A DNA stretch of 64,000 bases from CALUTH01 sp964452495 (GCA_964452495.1 CAYVMC010000008.1:1-64000); one strand, 5' to 3'. Positions 35,438-43,900 are shown, numbered from the stretch's first letter. Numbers and translations: made by a program. The notes: generated by a model not told the origin, from the sequence alone.

Positions 35438-36574
35438 TTACTTTGCCATTGATTGAATAGCAGAGAGTATTAAGTCATAATTAAGATACTTATAAGTATT
35501 TGCATGCGTAATTCCGTCTACCCTTTCTTGAACTGTATTCGGTCCTTCCACTATTCTGTCAAAAATTTTGTAATCAAATTTTTCGGGATTTTTTGCAAGT
35601 CTTAACAAGTCTTGTTGTGCGGGTGTCAGATTTCCATCTGGAGATAATATATTGATTTTATAGGGTATATATTCACCCGATGTATCCATCATTTTGGGAC
35701 TATTGATACTAAGTTGTACCTGTCGTCTGTTAGAGCCGTGGACAGTTCCTTCTAAAACTGTAAAATGTTTATTACCGCCGACCGGTTTAATGGTGTCAGC
35801 ATGGGAATTACTTCTAATGAGTATATCAAAATCTTTAAATCTAATTCCGTCCGGTTCTGAGATAATTTCATTTCTAGAATTGACAGAACCGTCTTTGTAC
35901 CCGCCAAGGTCTCTATATACTGTAATTACATCATTTTCTTGCGTTTTATCATAGGTATGTGGTTTTATTCTTGACCCTTTACCGAAAGTGTTTTCTATTG
36001 TTTCCGCTACAGTCCCACCGTTATTAGACAGAACTCGTCCTTTAGGCAGATTTACTCCGAGCTGTCTGTATAATTCGGCGGCTTTTAGAATGTCATTATC
36101 CTCCAGTGCTTTTTTTATGTCCGCCGGAACAGTTTCCATAACATTACCAATCCCCTTGCTTTCCATTTTCCGCCAGTAGGCAAGCAGGTTTAAATTATTC
36201 ATATCTGTTTCAAGTTGCTTTAATGCATCCAATTTTTCTTTTGGTTTTAATTTATTTATTTCTTCCAGTTTTTTTACGATTTGTTCATTGTCTTTATAAT
36301 TACTTTTTACCCACTTGGCAGAGTATCCCGTTTTGCAGGAATCCATAAGCTTTTCAATTTCCTTAGCTATATCTTTTCCTTTTTTATAGCGTATTCCTCC
36401 AATTATAGTCGCAGCAATCGCAATAGCACCCGCCGTACCAATAATCGCTTTGGTGGTATTTCCTGTTTTCTTTTCCTGAATATCCGCAGCGGGTTTATTA
36501 TCAAGATTGGATGTGAGTGCTTGTTTTACAGGTGACGTATTTGCATTACTTGTGATTGCTTGAACAGGTGTCAT
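35438..36574 (-). CDS. Unknown protein with an N-terminal membrane segment
   Basis: A 378-residue protein that I do not recognise. Residues about 1-13 carry a motif (VQAITSNANTSPV) also found near the start of the protein at 40330. Residues about 42-62 form one hydrophobic segment (KAIIGTAGAIAIAATIIGG), so it is probably anchored with the N-terminus on one side. The rest is soluble, with a charged helical region and a later part (RVLSNNGGTVAETIENTF, NSPKMMDTSGEYIPYKINI) that may be a globular domain. AAGGAG precedes the ATG. No neighbour on the same strand gives a hint of function. Confidence 0.75.
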   Translation of the reverse strand: MTPVQAITSNANTSPVKQALTSNLDNKPAADIQEKKTGNTTKAIIGTAGAIAIAATIIGGIRYKKGKDIAKEIEKLMDSCKTGYSAKWVKSNYKDNEQIVKKLEEINKLKPKEKLDALKQLETDMNNLNLLAYWRKMESKGIGNVMETVPADIKKALEDNDILKAAELYRQLGVNLPKGRVLSNNGGTVAETIENTFGKGSRIKPHTYDKTQENDVITVYRDLGGYKDGSVNSRNEIISEPDGIRFKDFDILIRSNSHADTIKPVGGNKHFTVLEGTVHGSNRRQVQLSINSPKMMDTSGEYIPYKINILSPDGNLTPAQQDLLRLAKNPEKFDYKIFDRIVEGPNTVQERVDGITHANTYKYLNYDLILSAIQSMAK

Positions 36575-36787
36575 TTGAATTCTCCTTTTATTCCTTTCAT
36601 TTGACCATCTTATATTTATATAAAAACAAAGAGTTACATTTAATTGCGTACATTATATTATATTTGTTATATTATATTCCCTATGAGTACTGCTTTCTAG
36701 CTATTAAAAAGATTGTTTTAATATTTTGTTACATTGCAGAACCTATTGTCTATGCTTATTAAATATTTCTTTCATTACTTTTTTCTG

Positions 36788-36796
36788 TGTTATAAT
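36788..36796 (+). promoter_or_regulatory. Extended -10 of leuC
   Basis: TGtTATAAT, a full-consensus extended -10, lies 23 bases before the ATG at 36820. AAAAGGGGAAAG serves as ribosome site, so this mRNA has a short leader, unlike the leaderless group. Confidence 0.75.
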
Positions 36797-36819
36797 TTAA
36801 GGTATAAAAAGGGGAAAGT

Positions 36820-38061
36820 ATGGGGCAGACACTTGTAGAAAAAATCATTTCAAATCACGCAGGAAAAGAAGTTAAAGCAGGAGAGTTAGTTATATCAAAA
36901 GTTGATGTAGCTGCAGTTCAAGATGGAACGGGACCTCTGACTGTTGCCGAGTTTAAAAAATTGGGAAAAAGTAAATTAAATAATCCTGAGCGTACAATAT
37001 TATTTATTGACCATGCTTCCCCCAGTCCGAGAAAAGAACTCTCTAACATGCACCTGGTATTAAGAGAATTTTCTAAAGAGTATGGTGCTGTTCTTTCTGA
37101 TGTAGGAGCGGGGGTTTGTCATCAAAGACTTATCGAAACTTACGTTAACCCTGGAGAAGTCTTGGTGGGTGCAGATTCTCATACTTGTACATCAGGAGCA
37201 TTGGGTGCTTTTGCTACCGGCATGGGTTCTACTGATATTGCTGTTGCAATGGCTTTAGGTAAAACCTGGCTTAAAGTTCCTGCAACATTTAAGATTGTTG
37301 TTAACGGTGCATTTAAACCAGGTGTTTGTTCCAAAGATTTGATGCTTCATCTGATTGGTATGATTGGTGCTGATGGTGCAACATATAAATCTCTTGAATT
37401 TTGCGGGGATACAATAAACAATATGTCTATGTCAGAAAGATTTACGCTGGCAAATATGGCTGTTGAAGCCGGTGCAAAATGCGGTCTGTTTGTTGCAGAT
37501 GATAAGACAAAAGAATTTTTAAAGCAAAGAGGCAGAGAAGACAAGTTTAAACAAATACTCCCCGATAAGGATGCTGATTATGAAAGAATAATTGTTATTG
37601 ATGCAGCCACTATTCCACATACAGTTTCTTGTCCGCATACAGTAGACAACACAAAGCCGGTTGAAGAATTAAAAGATGTAAAAGTTAATCAGGTATTCTT
37701 GGGGACATGTACAAACGGGCGTATTGAAGATTTAAGAGTTGCTGCGGAAATTCTAAAAGGCTGCAGGGTGCATCCAGATATCAGGATGATTGTATCTCCT
37801 GCTTCTAAAGATGTATTTAAACAGGCACTTAAAGAAGGCTTGATTGATATATTTGTTGATGCAAATGCCGCAGTTATAGCACCGGGGTGTGGTCCTTGTG
37901 TTGGAGTTCATGCTGGAATTTTAGGTGATGGTGAAGTTTGTCTTGCAACTCAAAATAGAAACTTTCAGGGCAGAATGGGAAATACAAAAGGATTTATCTA
38001 TCTTGCGTCCCCCTACGTTGCTGCATATACAGCTTTAAGAGGATATATTTCAGCATCGTAA
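36820..38061 (+). CDS. leuC: 3-isopropylmalate dehydratase large subunit
   Basis: A 413-residue aconitase-superfamily protein of the short (archaeal, type 2) LeuC/homoaconitase form. Motifs are VDVAAVQDGTGP, VGADSHTCTSGALG, the cluster ligands FLGTCTNGRIED near residue 295, and GCGPCVG near 355, giving three cysteines for a 4Fe-4S cluster. The likely reaction is isomerisation of 2- and 3-isopropylmalate in leucine synthesis, but homologues act on homocitrate or other substrates. The small subunit gene (leuD) is not next to it. Enolase follows 120 bases later with its own ribosome site. Confidence 0.85.
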   Translation: MGQTLVEKIISNHAGKEVKAGELVISKVDVAAVQDGTGPLTVAEFKKLGKSKLNNPERTILFIDHASPSPRKELSNMHLVLREFSKEYGAVLSDVGAGVCHQRLIETYVNPGEVLVGADSHTCTSGALGAFATGMGSTDIAVAMALGKTWLKVPATFKIVVNGAFKPGVCSKDLMLHLIGMIGADGATYKSLEFCGDTINNMSMSERFTLANMAVEAGAKCGLFVADDKTKEFLKQRGREDKFKQILPDKDADYERIIVIDAATIPHTVSCPHTVDNTKPVEELKDVKVNQVFLGTCTNGRIEDLRVAAEILKGCRVHPDIRMIVSPASKDVFKQALKEGLIDIFVDANAAVIAPGCGPCVGVHAGILGDGEVCLATQNRNFQGRMGNTKGFIYLASPYVAAYTALRGYISAS

Positions 38062-38181
38062 ATTTATTGCATCAGGGCAGTCAATTTTATCTCTAAACTC
38101 AATATTAATTTGCAATTTAAACCATTTTGTGGTAAAAATTATTGTGGTAAATTAATTTTTTATAAGAAAGGAAGAAATAAT

Positions 38182-39498
38182 ATGCCAACAATCATTGAAG
38201 ATGTAGTCGCAAGACAGATTTTAGACTCAAGAGGCAACCCGACTGTTGAAGTTGATGTAACTTTATCATGCGGTGTTGTAGGTCGTGCTGCAGTTCCATC
38301 AGGTGCTTCTACAGGTATTTTTGAAGCATTGGAACTCCGTGACGGCGATAAATCAGTTTACTTAGGTAAAGGTGTTTTAAAGGCTGTTGATAATGTTAAT
38401 TCTATTATCGCTCCTGAATTAATCGGTGAAGATGCTGCTAATCAACAGGCAATTGACAAGTTGATGCTTGATCTTGATGGTACTGAAAATAAATCAAAAT
38501 TAGGTGCGAATGCTATTCTTGGTGTTTCTTTAGCATGTGCTAAAGCTTGTTCTTTAGCTTATGAAATGCCTTTATACAGATACTTAGGCGGTATCAATGC
38601 AGTTACACTTCCGGTTCCTATGATGAATATCATTAACGGCGGTGCTCACGCAGATAACAATATAGATTTTCAGGAATTTATGATTGCTCCAGTAGGTGCA
38701 TCTTCATTCCAAGAAGCAATTAGAATGGGTGCTGAAGTATTCCATAACCTTAAATCTGTTCTTAAATCAAAAGGTTTGGTTACATCTGTAGGTGATGAAG
38801 GCGGATTTGCTCCTAACCTTGGTTCTAATTCTGAAGGTATAGAAGTTATCCTTGAAGCTATTCAAAAAGCAGGATACACTACAGACCAAATCAAAATCTG
38901 TTTGGATGTTGCGTCTTCTGAATTCTATGATAACGGCAAATATGTTCTTGCCGGTGAAAACAAAACTCTTTCAAGAGAAGAAATGGTTGACTTCTTAACT
39001 TCTTGGGTTGATAAATACCCGATTATCTCTATCGAAGACGGTATGGCTGAAGAAGATTGGGAAGGCTGGAAAATGTTAACTGACAGAATTGGCGACAGAT
39101 GCCAATTAGTTGGTGATGACTTGTTCGTTACTAATACTAAGAGACTTGCTCAAGGTATTGAAAAACAAGTTGCTAACTCTATTCTTATTAAAGTTAACCA
39201 AATCGGTACTTTGACAGAAACACTTCAAGCTATTTCTATGGCTCATGAAGCCGGTTATACCGCAATTTCTTCACACCGTTCAGGCGAAACAGAAGATACA
39301 TTTATTGCAGACCTTGCAGTTGCTACAAACTGCGGACAAATCAAGACAGGTTCTGCTTCAAGATCTGATAGAATTGCTAAATATAATCAATTAATCAGAA
39401 TTGAACAACAACTTGGTTCTGCTGCTGTATACCGTGGCTTGAAGGCTTTTAACGGTCAGAAAAATGCAAGAAAAGAAACAGCTTGCTGCTGTTGTTAA
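38182..39498 (+). CDS. eno: Enolase
   Basis: A 438-residue glycolytic enzyme converting 2-phosphoglycerate to phosphoenolpyruvate. Family motifs are present: DSRGNPTVEVDVTLS, PSGASTGIFEALELRDGD, GDEGGFAPNLGS, VGDDLFVTN, and LIKVNQIGTLTET with the catalytic Lys. The start at 38182 (GAAAGGAAG before it) fits the family N-terminus MPTIIEDVVARQILD; the frame remains open upstream but lacks support. After the usual end (GLKAFN) comes an odd tail, GQKNARKETACCCC, finishing in four cysteines. Dimer interface and active site look intact. Confidence 0.98.
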   Translation: MPTIIEDVVARQILDSRGNPTVEVDVTLSCGVVGRAAVPSGASTGIFEALELRDGDKSVYLGKGVLKAVDNVNSIIAPELIGEDAANQQAIDKLMLDLDGTENKSKLGANAILGVSLACAKACSLAYEMPLYRYLGGINAVTLPVPMMNIINGGAHADNNIDFQEFMIAPVGASSFQEAIRMGAEVFHNLKSVLKSKGLVTSVGDEGGFAPNLGSNSEGIEVILEAIQKAGYTTDQIKICLDVASSEFYDNGKYVLAGENKTLSREEMVDFLTSWVDKYPIISIEDGMAEEDWEGWKMLTDRIGDRCQLVGDDLFVTNTKRLAQGIEKQVANSILIKVNQIGTLTETLQAISMAHEAGYTAISSHRSGETEDTFIADLAVATNCGQIKTGSASRSDRIAKYNQLIRIEQQLGSAAVYRGLKAFNGQKNARKETACCCC

Positions 39499-39517
39499 TA
39501 AGTTATTGATAACTTTA

Positions 39518-39555
39518 CAAAGACAAAAGGCAGGAAATCCTGCCTTTTGTCTTTG
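39518..39555 (+). terminator. Terminator after enolase
   Basis: An 18-bp perfect stem (39518-39535 with 39538-39555), core AAAAGGCAGGA, about 20 bases after the eno stop. The loop is only 2-4 bases and the tail is T-rich (TTGTT). It is symmetric and may also stop the minus strand. Confidence 0.85.
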
Positions 39556-39580
39556 TTGTTAATAAAAAGATACAAATTAG

Positions 39581-39802
39581 TTATTTCTTTATATTGCTAA
39601 GATGTGACATAAGCTTCCCCATACCATTTCGCATTTTAATAAATGCATTAGATTTATTGACTTTTTCTGTTGGAATAAACTTATCTGTGAGATCTTTAGT
39701 AATAATACGTACAGGTTGTTCTTTCTTTTCTAAAACTAATGGACGTAATGCACTATCAATTGTAGAAACAGGATTGTCTGATATTCCAAAAATTTTTCCC
39801 AT
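39581..39802 (-). CDS. Unknown small basic protein
   Basis: A 73-residue protein with a good ribosome site (GGAGGT before the ATG at 39802). It has no signal peptide or membrane helix. It begins MGKIFGISDNPVSTIDS, carries many Lys and Arg, and ends in a basic helix (KMRNGMGKLMSHLSNIKK). I do not recognise it. It sits between the enolase terminator and tRNA-Pro. Confidence 0.6.
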   Translation of the reverse strand: MGKIFGISDNPVSTIDSALRPLVLEKKEQPVRIITKDLTDKFIPTEKVNKSNAFIKMRNGMGKLMSHLSNIKK

Positions 39803-39840
39803 AATAAACCTCCTAAACTAAATATAAGTAAAATAAAAAA

Positions 39841-39914
39841 TCGGGATGACACGATTTGAACGTGCGACCCCCTCGTCCCAAGCGAGGTGCGCTACCAAGC
39901 TGCGCTACATCCCG
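39841..39914 (-). tRNA. tRNA-Pro (anticodon UGG)
   Basis: Minus-strand cloverleaf of 74 bases without an encoded CCA. The acceptor arm CGGGATG pairs with CATCCCG, with discriminator A. The D arm is GCGC-AGCTTGGTA-GCGC. The anticodon stem CCTCG/CGAGG holds the loop CTTGGGA, anticodon TGG. The T arm is GCACG-TTCAAAT-CGTGT (one G-U). All arms are complete. Confidence 0.95.
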
Positions 39915-40112
39915 ATGTTGTAGTTTTCGGCAGGTAGCGCACCTACGGTGCTTCCTCTCCTCGGACGTGACATTTAGTCACCTCCTCGTCGGCAGAGTCA
40001 AGCTGCGCTACATCCCGATGTGTTATTCAGACAGATAGTACTTACTTCCTCGCTTCGGATGTGACATTTAGCCGTCTCATCATTGGCAGAGTTTGCACTA
40101 CTTCCTGAATCA
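39915..40112. repeat. Two degenerate tandem copies containing tRNA-Pro 5' sequence
   Basis: Just 5' of tRNA-Pro (in its reading direction) lie two related units of about 95-100 bases. Unit A (about 39930-40021) ends with a 23-base exact copy (39999-40021) of the tRNA 5' end plus flank (39896-39918). Unit B (about 40030-40112) aligns with A over the GTGACATTTA core (39967-39976 and 40061-40070) but its tRNA part has decayed. Unit A also holds 39933-39944, the exact reverse complement of 39885-39896 in the tRNA D arm. Neither unit can fold as a full tRNA. Confidence 0.75.
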
Positions 40113-40329
40113 TCAATATCTAAATTGTCAAACCTTTATGCCCCCAGTAGGGCCATAATTTATTATATTTGCTCAATCTTCAAATTCAACCTTCCTTTCT
40201 TATATTTTTGTAAAAATTTCTTTACAAAAAGAATATTGATGGCAATTATTTTTCTTAACATGTTTTTATAAATATAAGGTTAGTAATTTGTTAAATGTAT
40301 ATAATGGTTAGTTATAGAAAGGATTGATT
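40113..40329. other. Intergenic region between the tRNA-Pro copies and the next gene
   Basis: AT-rich DNA with no coding frame I can support. It includes CCCCAGTAGGGCC near 40142 and T-rich runs around 40190. The promoter of the gene at 40330 may be in the last 60 bases (TATAATGG at 40300-40307). Confidence 0.4.
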
Positions 40330-40704
40330 ATGGTACAAGGAATTTCTTCAAATGCTTCAACTTATCCGGTCAATACGCCGGCTTCTACTCAAACAGGTGT
40401 TAATAATCCTCCGGTTAGACTTCCTGAAGCAGCTATTGATGAATTTGTTCATGAATTGGAAGTTCAACACAAAAAAGGTGTTAAACGAAAAAATATTATT
40501 GGTGGAACTGTGACAGCAGCATCATTGTTAGCCCTGCTTGGCGGTTCTTTTCTTAAGAGTAAGTGGGGACGCTTAATCTCGATTGCTCCGCTCGGTCTTA
40601 CTGCTCTTGGTTTTGGCGGAATGACGCTTGCTAAAGGTAATAAAACTCCTGATTTTCGAGGCATGCTTTACGAAATGGAAAGGAATTTACCCCCTCAAGC
40701 TTAA
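40330..40704 (+). CDS. Unknown small membrane protein
   Basis: A 124-residue protein. The ATG at 40330 fits GAAAGG seven bases upstream, while a TTG at 40324 is the alternative. The N-terminus has VQGISSNASTYPV, closely resembling the start of the 378-residue protein at 35438-36574. Residues about 50-95 form two hydrophobic segments (IIGGTVTAASLLALLGG and LISIAPLGLTALGFGG), so it is likely a membrane protein. No known domain is seen. A perfect hairpin terminator follows. Confidence 0.75.
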   Translation: MVQGISSNASTYPVNTPASTQTGVNNPPVRLPEAAIDEFVHELEVQHKKGVKRKNIIGGTVTAASLLALLGGSFLKSKWGRLISIAPLGLTALGFGGMTLAKGNKTPDFRGMLYEMERNLPPQA

Positions 40705-40723
40705 AAAAAATAATTTTTACCTG

Positions 40724-40758
40724 AACTCTCATCCGTAAATTTACGGATGAGAGTTTTT
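40724..40758 (+). terminator. Terminator after the 124-residue gene
   Basis: A 32-base perfect palindrome (40724-40755, core CTCATCCGT) closes in GAGAGTTTTT. It is 19 bases after the stop. Confidence 0.92.
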
Positions 40759-40844
40759 CATATTAAAATAATATAAAAATTTAAGATAAATCTTTTTTTT
40801 ATACTATACTAAAGCTTGTAAAATAGTTAAAAGAGGATTATAAG

Positions 40845-41654
40845 ATGATAGACAAAAGTGCAGTAATTCACCCTACAGCAAAGATTGCAGATGATGCAAT
40901 AATAGGACCTAATGTTGTAATTGGAGAAAATGTAATAATAGGAAGCAAAACAAGGGTTATTGCAAATGCATATATTGAATTTGCGGAAATTGGTGAACGC
41001 TGTACAATATCTCCGTTTGCAACAATCGGTTCTGAACCTCAGGATTTGGGGTATAAGGGAGAACCGACAAAGGTTGTTATCGGTGATGATACAATAATCA
41101 AAGAAAATGTAACGATTCACAGAGGAGCTGCCTGCGGCGATTTTACAACAAGGGTCGGCAATAAGTGTTTATTAATGGTAGGTTCGCATGTTGCACACAA
41201 CTGTGTTCTTGAAGATCAGGTTATTCTGGCAAATCTTGTGACATTAGGCGGACACGTTCATGTTGGTTTCGGAGCTTTTGTTGGCGGAATGAGTGTTTTT
41301 CATCAGAATATTAGAATCGGTAAAATGGCTATAATAAGCGGTTTTTCAGCTGCAAGACAAGATATTCTGCCATATTCCAAAGGTGAAGGCAGACCGCCTA
41401 TCCCGCGCGGGCTAAATGTTGTTGCTCTAAAACGTCGCGGATTTTCTCAAGAGGACAGGACTATTGCGTATGATGCATTTAAGCTGCTTATATCAGATGA
41501 ATACAATACTTCTCAAGCGATTGAAAAAATTAAAAAAGAACTTCCTGTTAATCAACTTGTTGAAGATATGATTGAATTTATACAAACCTCTAAACGCGGA
41601 GTTACTCTTAAATCGCACAAAACAGGACATCAGTCATTGGAAAGTGAAGAATAA
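40845..41654 (+). CDS. lpxA: UDP-N-acetylglucosamine acyltransferase
   Basis: A 269-residue left-handed beta-helix enzyme that starts lipid A synthesis by adding an acyl chain to UDP-GlcNAc. Hexapeptide repeats fill residues about 10-180 (AKIADDAIIGPNVVIGE), the catalytic His is in VGSHVAHNC, and the C-terminal helical domain starts at RGLNVVALKRRGFS. AAGAGGATTATAAG precedes the ATG. It is the clearest sign that the organism is diderm with lipid A capacity. Other lpx genes are not in the window. folP follows immediately. Confidence 0.96.
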   Translation: MIDKSAVIHPTAKIADDAIIGPNVVIGENVIIGSKTRVIANAYIEFAEIGERCTISPFATIGSEPQDLGYKGEPTKVVIGDDTIIKENVTIHRGAACGDFTTRVGNKCLLMVGSHVAHNCVLEDQVILANLVTLGGHVHVGFGAFVGGMSVFHQNIRIGKMAIISGFSAARQDILPYSKGEGRPPIPRGLNVVALKRRGFSQEDRTIAYDAFKLLISDEYNTSQAIEKIKKELPVNQLVEDMIEFIQTSKRGVTLKSHKTGHQSLESEE

Positions 41655-42797
41655 TTGCACAATTTTATATTAAGAGAATTGAATAATATTAATGCGCAGG
41701 AAGAGTTGGCAGAGATAGGCTATGACTCTTCTTACGTATTACAGTCCTTGCCAAAATTAGCTTTTAAACTGGTTAAAGTTTATGCACTTTCACCTGCACA
41801 GGCAAATATCCTTAAACAAACTGCAATTTCTGTCGGGGCGGACTGCATGACTCACAGGGATGTTATTACGGGCAAAATAGAGAAGTCCGATGCAATAATT
41901 ACTGCAACAGTTTCAGAATTAAAGAAAATCGCTCAAAAACTTGTCTTTCAGCCTTTCGGTTTAAAAGTTCTTGCAGAGAAAATCCTTGGTATATGTGAAG
42001 AAAATAATTGTTTATGGACTAAAATTATAGGTATTTTAAATATTACTGATAATTCTTTTTCGGATGGCGGAAAATATCTTAATATAGAAGATGCAAAAAA
42101 ACATGTTATTAATCTGATTGAAGATGGTGCTGATGGTATTGATATAGGGGCGGAATCAACAAAACCGTACTCATCTCCTGTTGATGCTAATACGCAGTTA
42201 CAGAGAATTATACCTGTACTTGATTTTCTGGAAAAAGAAAATATACATATACCTGTAAGTATTGATACCCGTTCGGCAAAAGTGGCAGAAGAAGTGTTAA
42301 AGCGTGGAAATTATATAATTAATGATGTTTCAGGATTTGATTATGATAAAAGCATGTCTGATATTATTGCAAAATATAATGCAACAGTGGTATTACAACA
42401 CTCTCAGGGGAGACCTGAAAATATGCAGGATAAACCGGAGTACAATAATGTTGTAGAGGATATTTACCTTGCTCTTGAAAAGAAGGTTTCATTTGCTCAT
42501 TCTAGGGGGATAGAAAATATTATAATTGATCCGGGTATCGGGTTTGGAAAGACAAAAGCAGATAATCTTGAGATATTGGAAAGGATAGAAGATTTTTTCT
42601 CAATAAAATGTCCTGTTATGGTTGGGGTATCCAGAAAAACTTTTCTCGGTAATTCTGACAATACTGATAAAGATGTTTATACTCTTGCTCTTAACAGCAG
42701 GCTTATAGAGAAAAAAGTTGATTACCTCAGGGTACACAATGTAAAGCTTCATAAAGAGTTTATGAACATTTTGCTAAAACAAGATAAAATCGCTTGA
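41655..42797 (+). CDS. folP: Dihydropteroate synthase with an N-terminal extension
   Basis: A 380-residue folate enzyme joining pterin pyrophosphate and p-aminobenzoate. The TIM-barrel core starts near residue 120: IIGILNITDNSFSDGG, DIGAESTKPYSSPVD, NDVSGFDYD, IIDPGIGFGKTKADN and MVGVSRKTFLG. The first 120 residues are an extension seen in some DHPS groups (VVYALSPAQANILKQTA-like segment), and its role is unknown. The start is TTG directly after the lpxA stop, with GAAGAATAA upstream, so translation is probably coupled to lpxA. Confidence 0.93.
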   Translation: MHNFILRELNNINAQEELAEIGYDSSYVLQSLPKLAFKLVKVYALSPAQANILKQTAISVGADCMTHRDVITGKIEKSDAIITATVSELKKIAQKLVFQPFGLKVLAEKILGICEENNCLWTKIIGILNITDNSFSDGGKYLNIEDAKKHVINLIEDGADGIDIGAESTKPYSSPVDANTQLQRIIPVLDFLEKENIHIPVSIDTRSAKVAEEVLKRGNYIINDVSGFDYDKSMSDIIAKYNATVVLQHSQGRPENMQDKPEYNNVVEDIYLALEKKVSFAHSRGIENIIIDPGIGFGKTKADNLEILERIEDFFSIKCPVMVGVSRKTFLGNSDNTDKDVYTLALNSRLIEKKVDYLRVHNVKLHKEFMNILLKQDKIA

Positions 42798-42894
42798 CGA
42801 TAAAAAATGTTCTTGGTATATTGTAATAGTTGACAGCTGGGCAGCCGGAATAAATAGCAGGTTGGCTGGTTTGTGTGTAAAAGTTTAATAATAT
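42798..42894. other. Intergenic region upstream of tRNA-Lys
   Basis: No gene. CAGCCGG...GGTTGGCTG at about 42842-42868 could form a hairpin and holds TAAATAGCAGG, an 11-mer also present near 7459. TTGGCT and TAATAA 18 bases apart may be a weak promoter for tRNA-Lys. Confidence 0.35.
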
Positions 42895-42967
42895 GCGCTT
42901 GTAGCTCAGCAGGTAGAGCACTCCCCTTTTAAGGGATAGGTCGCGCGTTCGAATCGCGCCAAGCGCA
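42895..42967 (+). tRNA. tRNA-Lys (anticodon UUU)
   Basis: A 73-base cloverleaf. The acceptor arm GCGCTTG pairs with CAAGCGC, with discriminator A and no encoded CCA. The D arm is GCTC-AGCAGGTA-GAGC. The anticodon loop CTTTTAA gives TTT. The T arm is GCGCG-TTCGAAT-CGCGC. It ends with a T-run. Confidence 0.96.
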
Positions 42968-43099
42968 TTTTTTATTGTTTAAGCATCTGAAATACTATTG
43001 AATTTCAAAGAGATCTTGTCAGTGATTGTATAAATATTGAAAATACTTTGACGAATTTTATTGTATGATATAATTTGAGAATAGGGAGAATTAAATAAT

Positions 43100-43432
43100 T
43101 TGTATTGTAAAAACTGTGGACAAGAAATTCATGATAATGCTGTAATTTGTGTAAATTGCGGAGGGGCAACGGGAAACCCTATACCGGTTACTGGTAGTAC
43201 AGGTAAAAGTTGGATAGTTGCACTGCTTTTATGTTTATTTCTTGGAGGATTTGGCGCCCATAGATTTTATGTTGGTAAAAATGGAACAGGCATTACGATG
43301 CTTTTAATAACGATACTGCTCGGGTGGGCTGGTATCGGGCTGTTTATTTGTGGAATATGGGCATTGATTGACTTTATTATGATTTGTTTTAATACATTTA
43401 CAACAGCTGATGGACAACCACTAAAAAAATAG
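43100..43432 (+). CDS. TM2-domain membrane protein with a zinc ribbon
   Basis: A 110-residue protein. Residues 2-25 form a zinc ribbon (YCKNCGQEI, then VICVNCGGA), and residues about 38-100 are a TM2 domain: two hydrophobic helices around the family core GGFGAHRFYVGKNGTG and a C-terminal Phe/Ile-rich helix (GIWALIDFIMICF). The start is TTG at 43100, giving the typical MYCKNCG start, with AGGGAG about 11 bases upstream. TM2 proteins are common, but their role is poorly known. Confidence 0.87.
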   Translation: MYCKNCGQEIHDNAVICVNCGGATGNPIPVTGSTGKSWIVALLLCLFLGGFGAHRFYVGKNGTGITMLLITILLGWAGIGLFICGIWALIDFIMICFNTFTTADGQPLKK

Positions 43433-43435
43433 TAA

Positions 43436-43834
43436 TTAAGTTTTATTTAAATAAGATTTAAAATCAGGTTTTTCAATCTTATATCCGCATCCTTCATGGA
43501 GTACTCCATAAAAATGTATAGATTTTGCAGGATAGTTTCTGCACATTTTTAAACGTTTTTTGTAAACACTGCACAACCCGTCTTCTGTTACATATTTGCA
43601 GGCAAAAATAAGATTTCCAGTGTCATCTTTTCCTTTTATATAAAACCTTTTGTATGCCGGAAAAAGAAACTGCATTATTTTGAAGTCTGTAGGAGAATAT
43701 TTATCAACACTGTACATATATCTGCAGCATTTACCACACTTTTTGCATTCTCCCGTTATTTGGTATTTTATTCTTTCTGAAACGAAGTATGATAAAAACT
43801 CATTTTTTATAGTAATAAGTGTATCAAAAATCAT
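43436..43834 (-). CDS. YkgJ-family cysteine cluster protein
   Basis: A 132-residue protein with the Cys-rich pattern of the YkgJ family, which is thought to bind zinc or an iron-sulfur cluster: CKKCGKCCRYM, then FACKYVTEDGLCSVY and MCRNYP. Its biochemical role is not established. The start lies 66 bases from the divergent PBP1A start. The ribosome site is weak (TAGGTAG, 13 bases upstream). Confidence 0.82.
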   Translation of the reverse strand: MIFDTLITIKNEFLSYFVSERIKYQITGECKKCGKCCRYMYSVDKYSPTDFKIMQFLFPAYKRFYIKGKDDTGNLIFACKYVTEDGLCSVYKKRLKMCRNYPAKSIHFYGVLHEGCGYKIEKPDFKSYLNKT

Positions 43835-43900
43835 TAAAAAACTACCTACTTTTTTTTTATCTGTTAAAATAATATCATATAAACGATGTAAGAGGATATA

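Noticed and set aside
38110..38181. Longer enolase with a 24-residue N-terminal addition
   Set aside because: The family N-terminus begins at 38182, where the ribosome site also lies.
39930..40112. Second or third tRNA gene
   Set aside because: Only the first part of tRNA-Pro is copied. Anticodon and T arms are absent, so no cloverleaf forms.
39841..40112. Attachment site of an integrated element
   Set aside because: The copied part is the 5' end, not the usual 3' end, and there is no integrase or phage-like gene nearby. It is kept as an open finding only.
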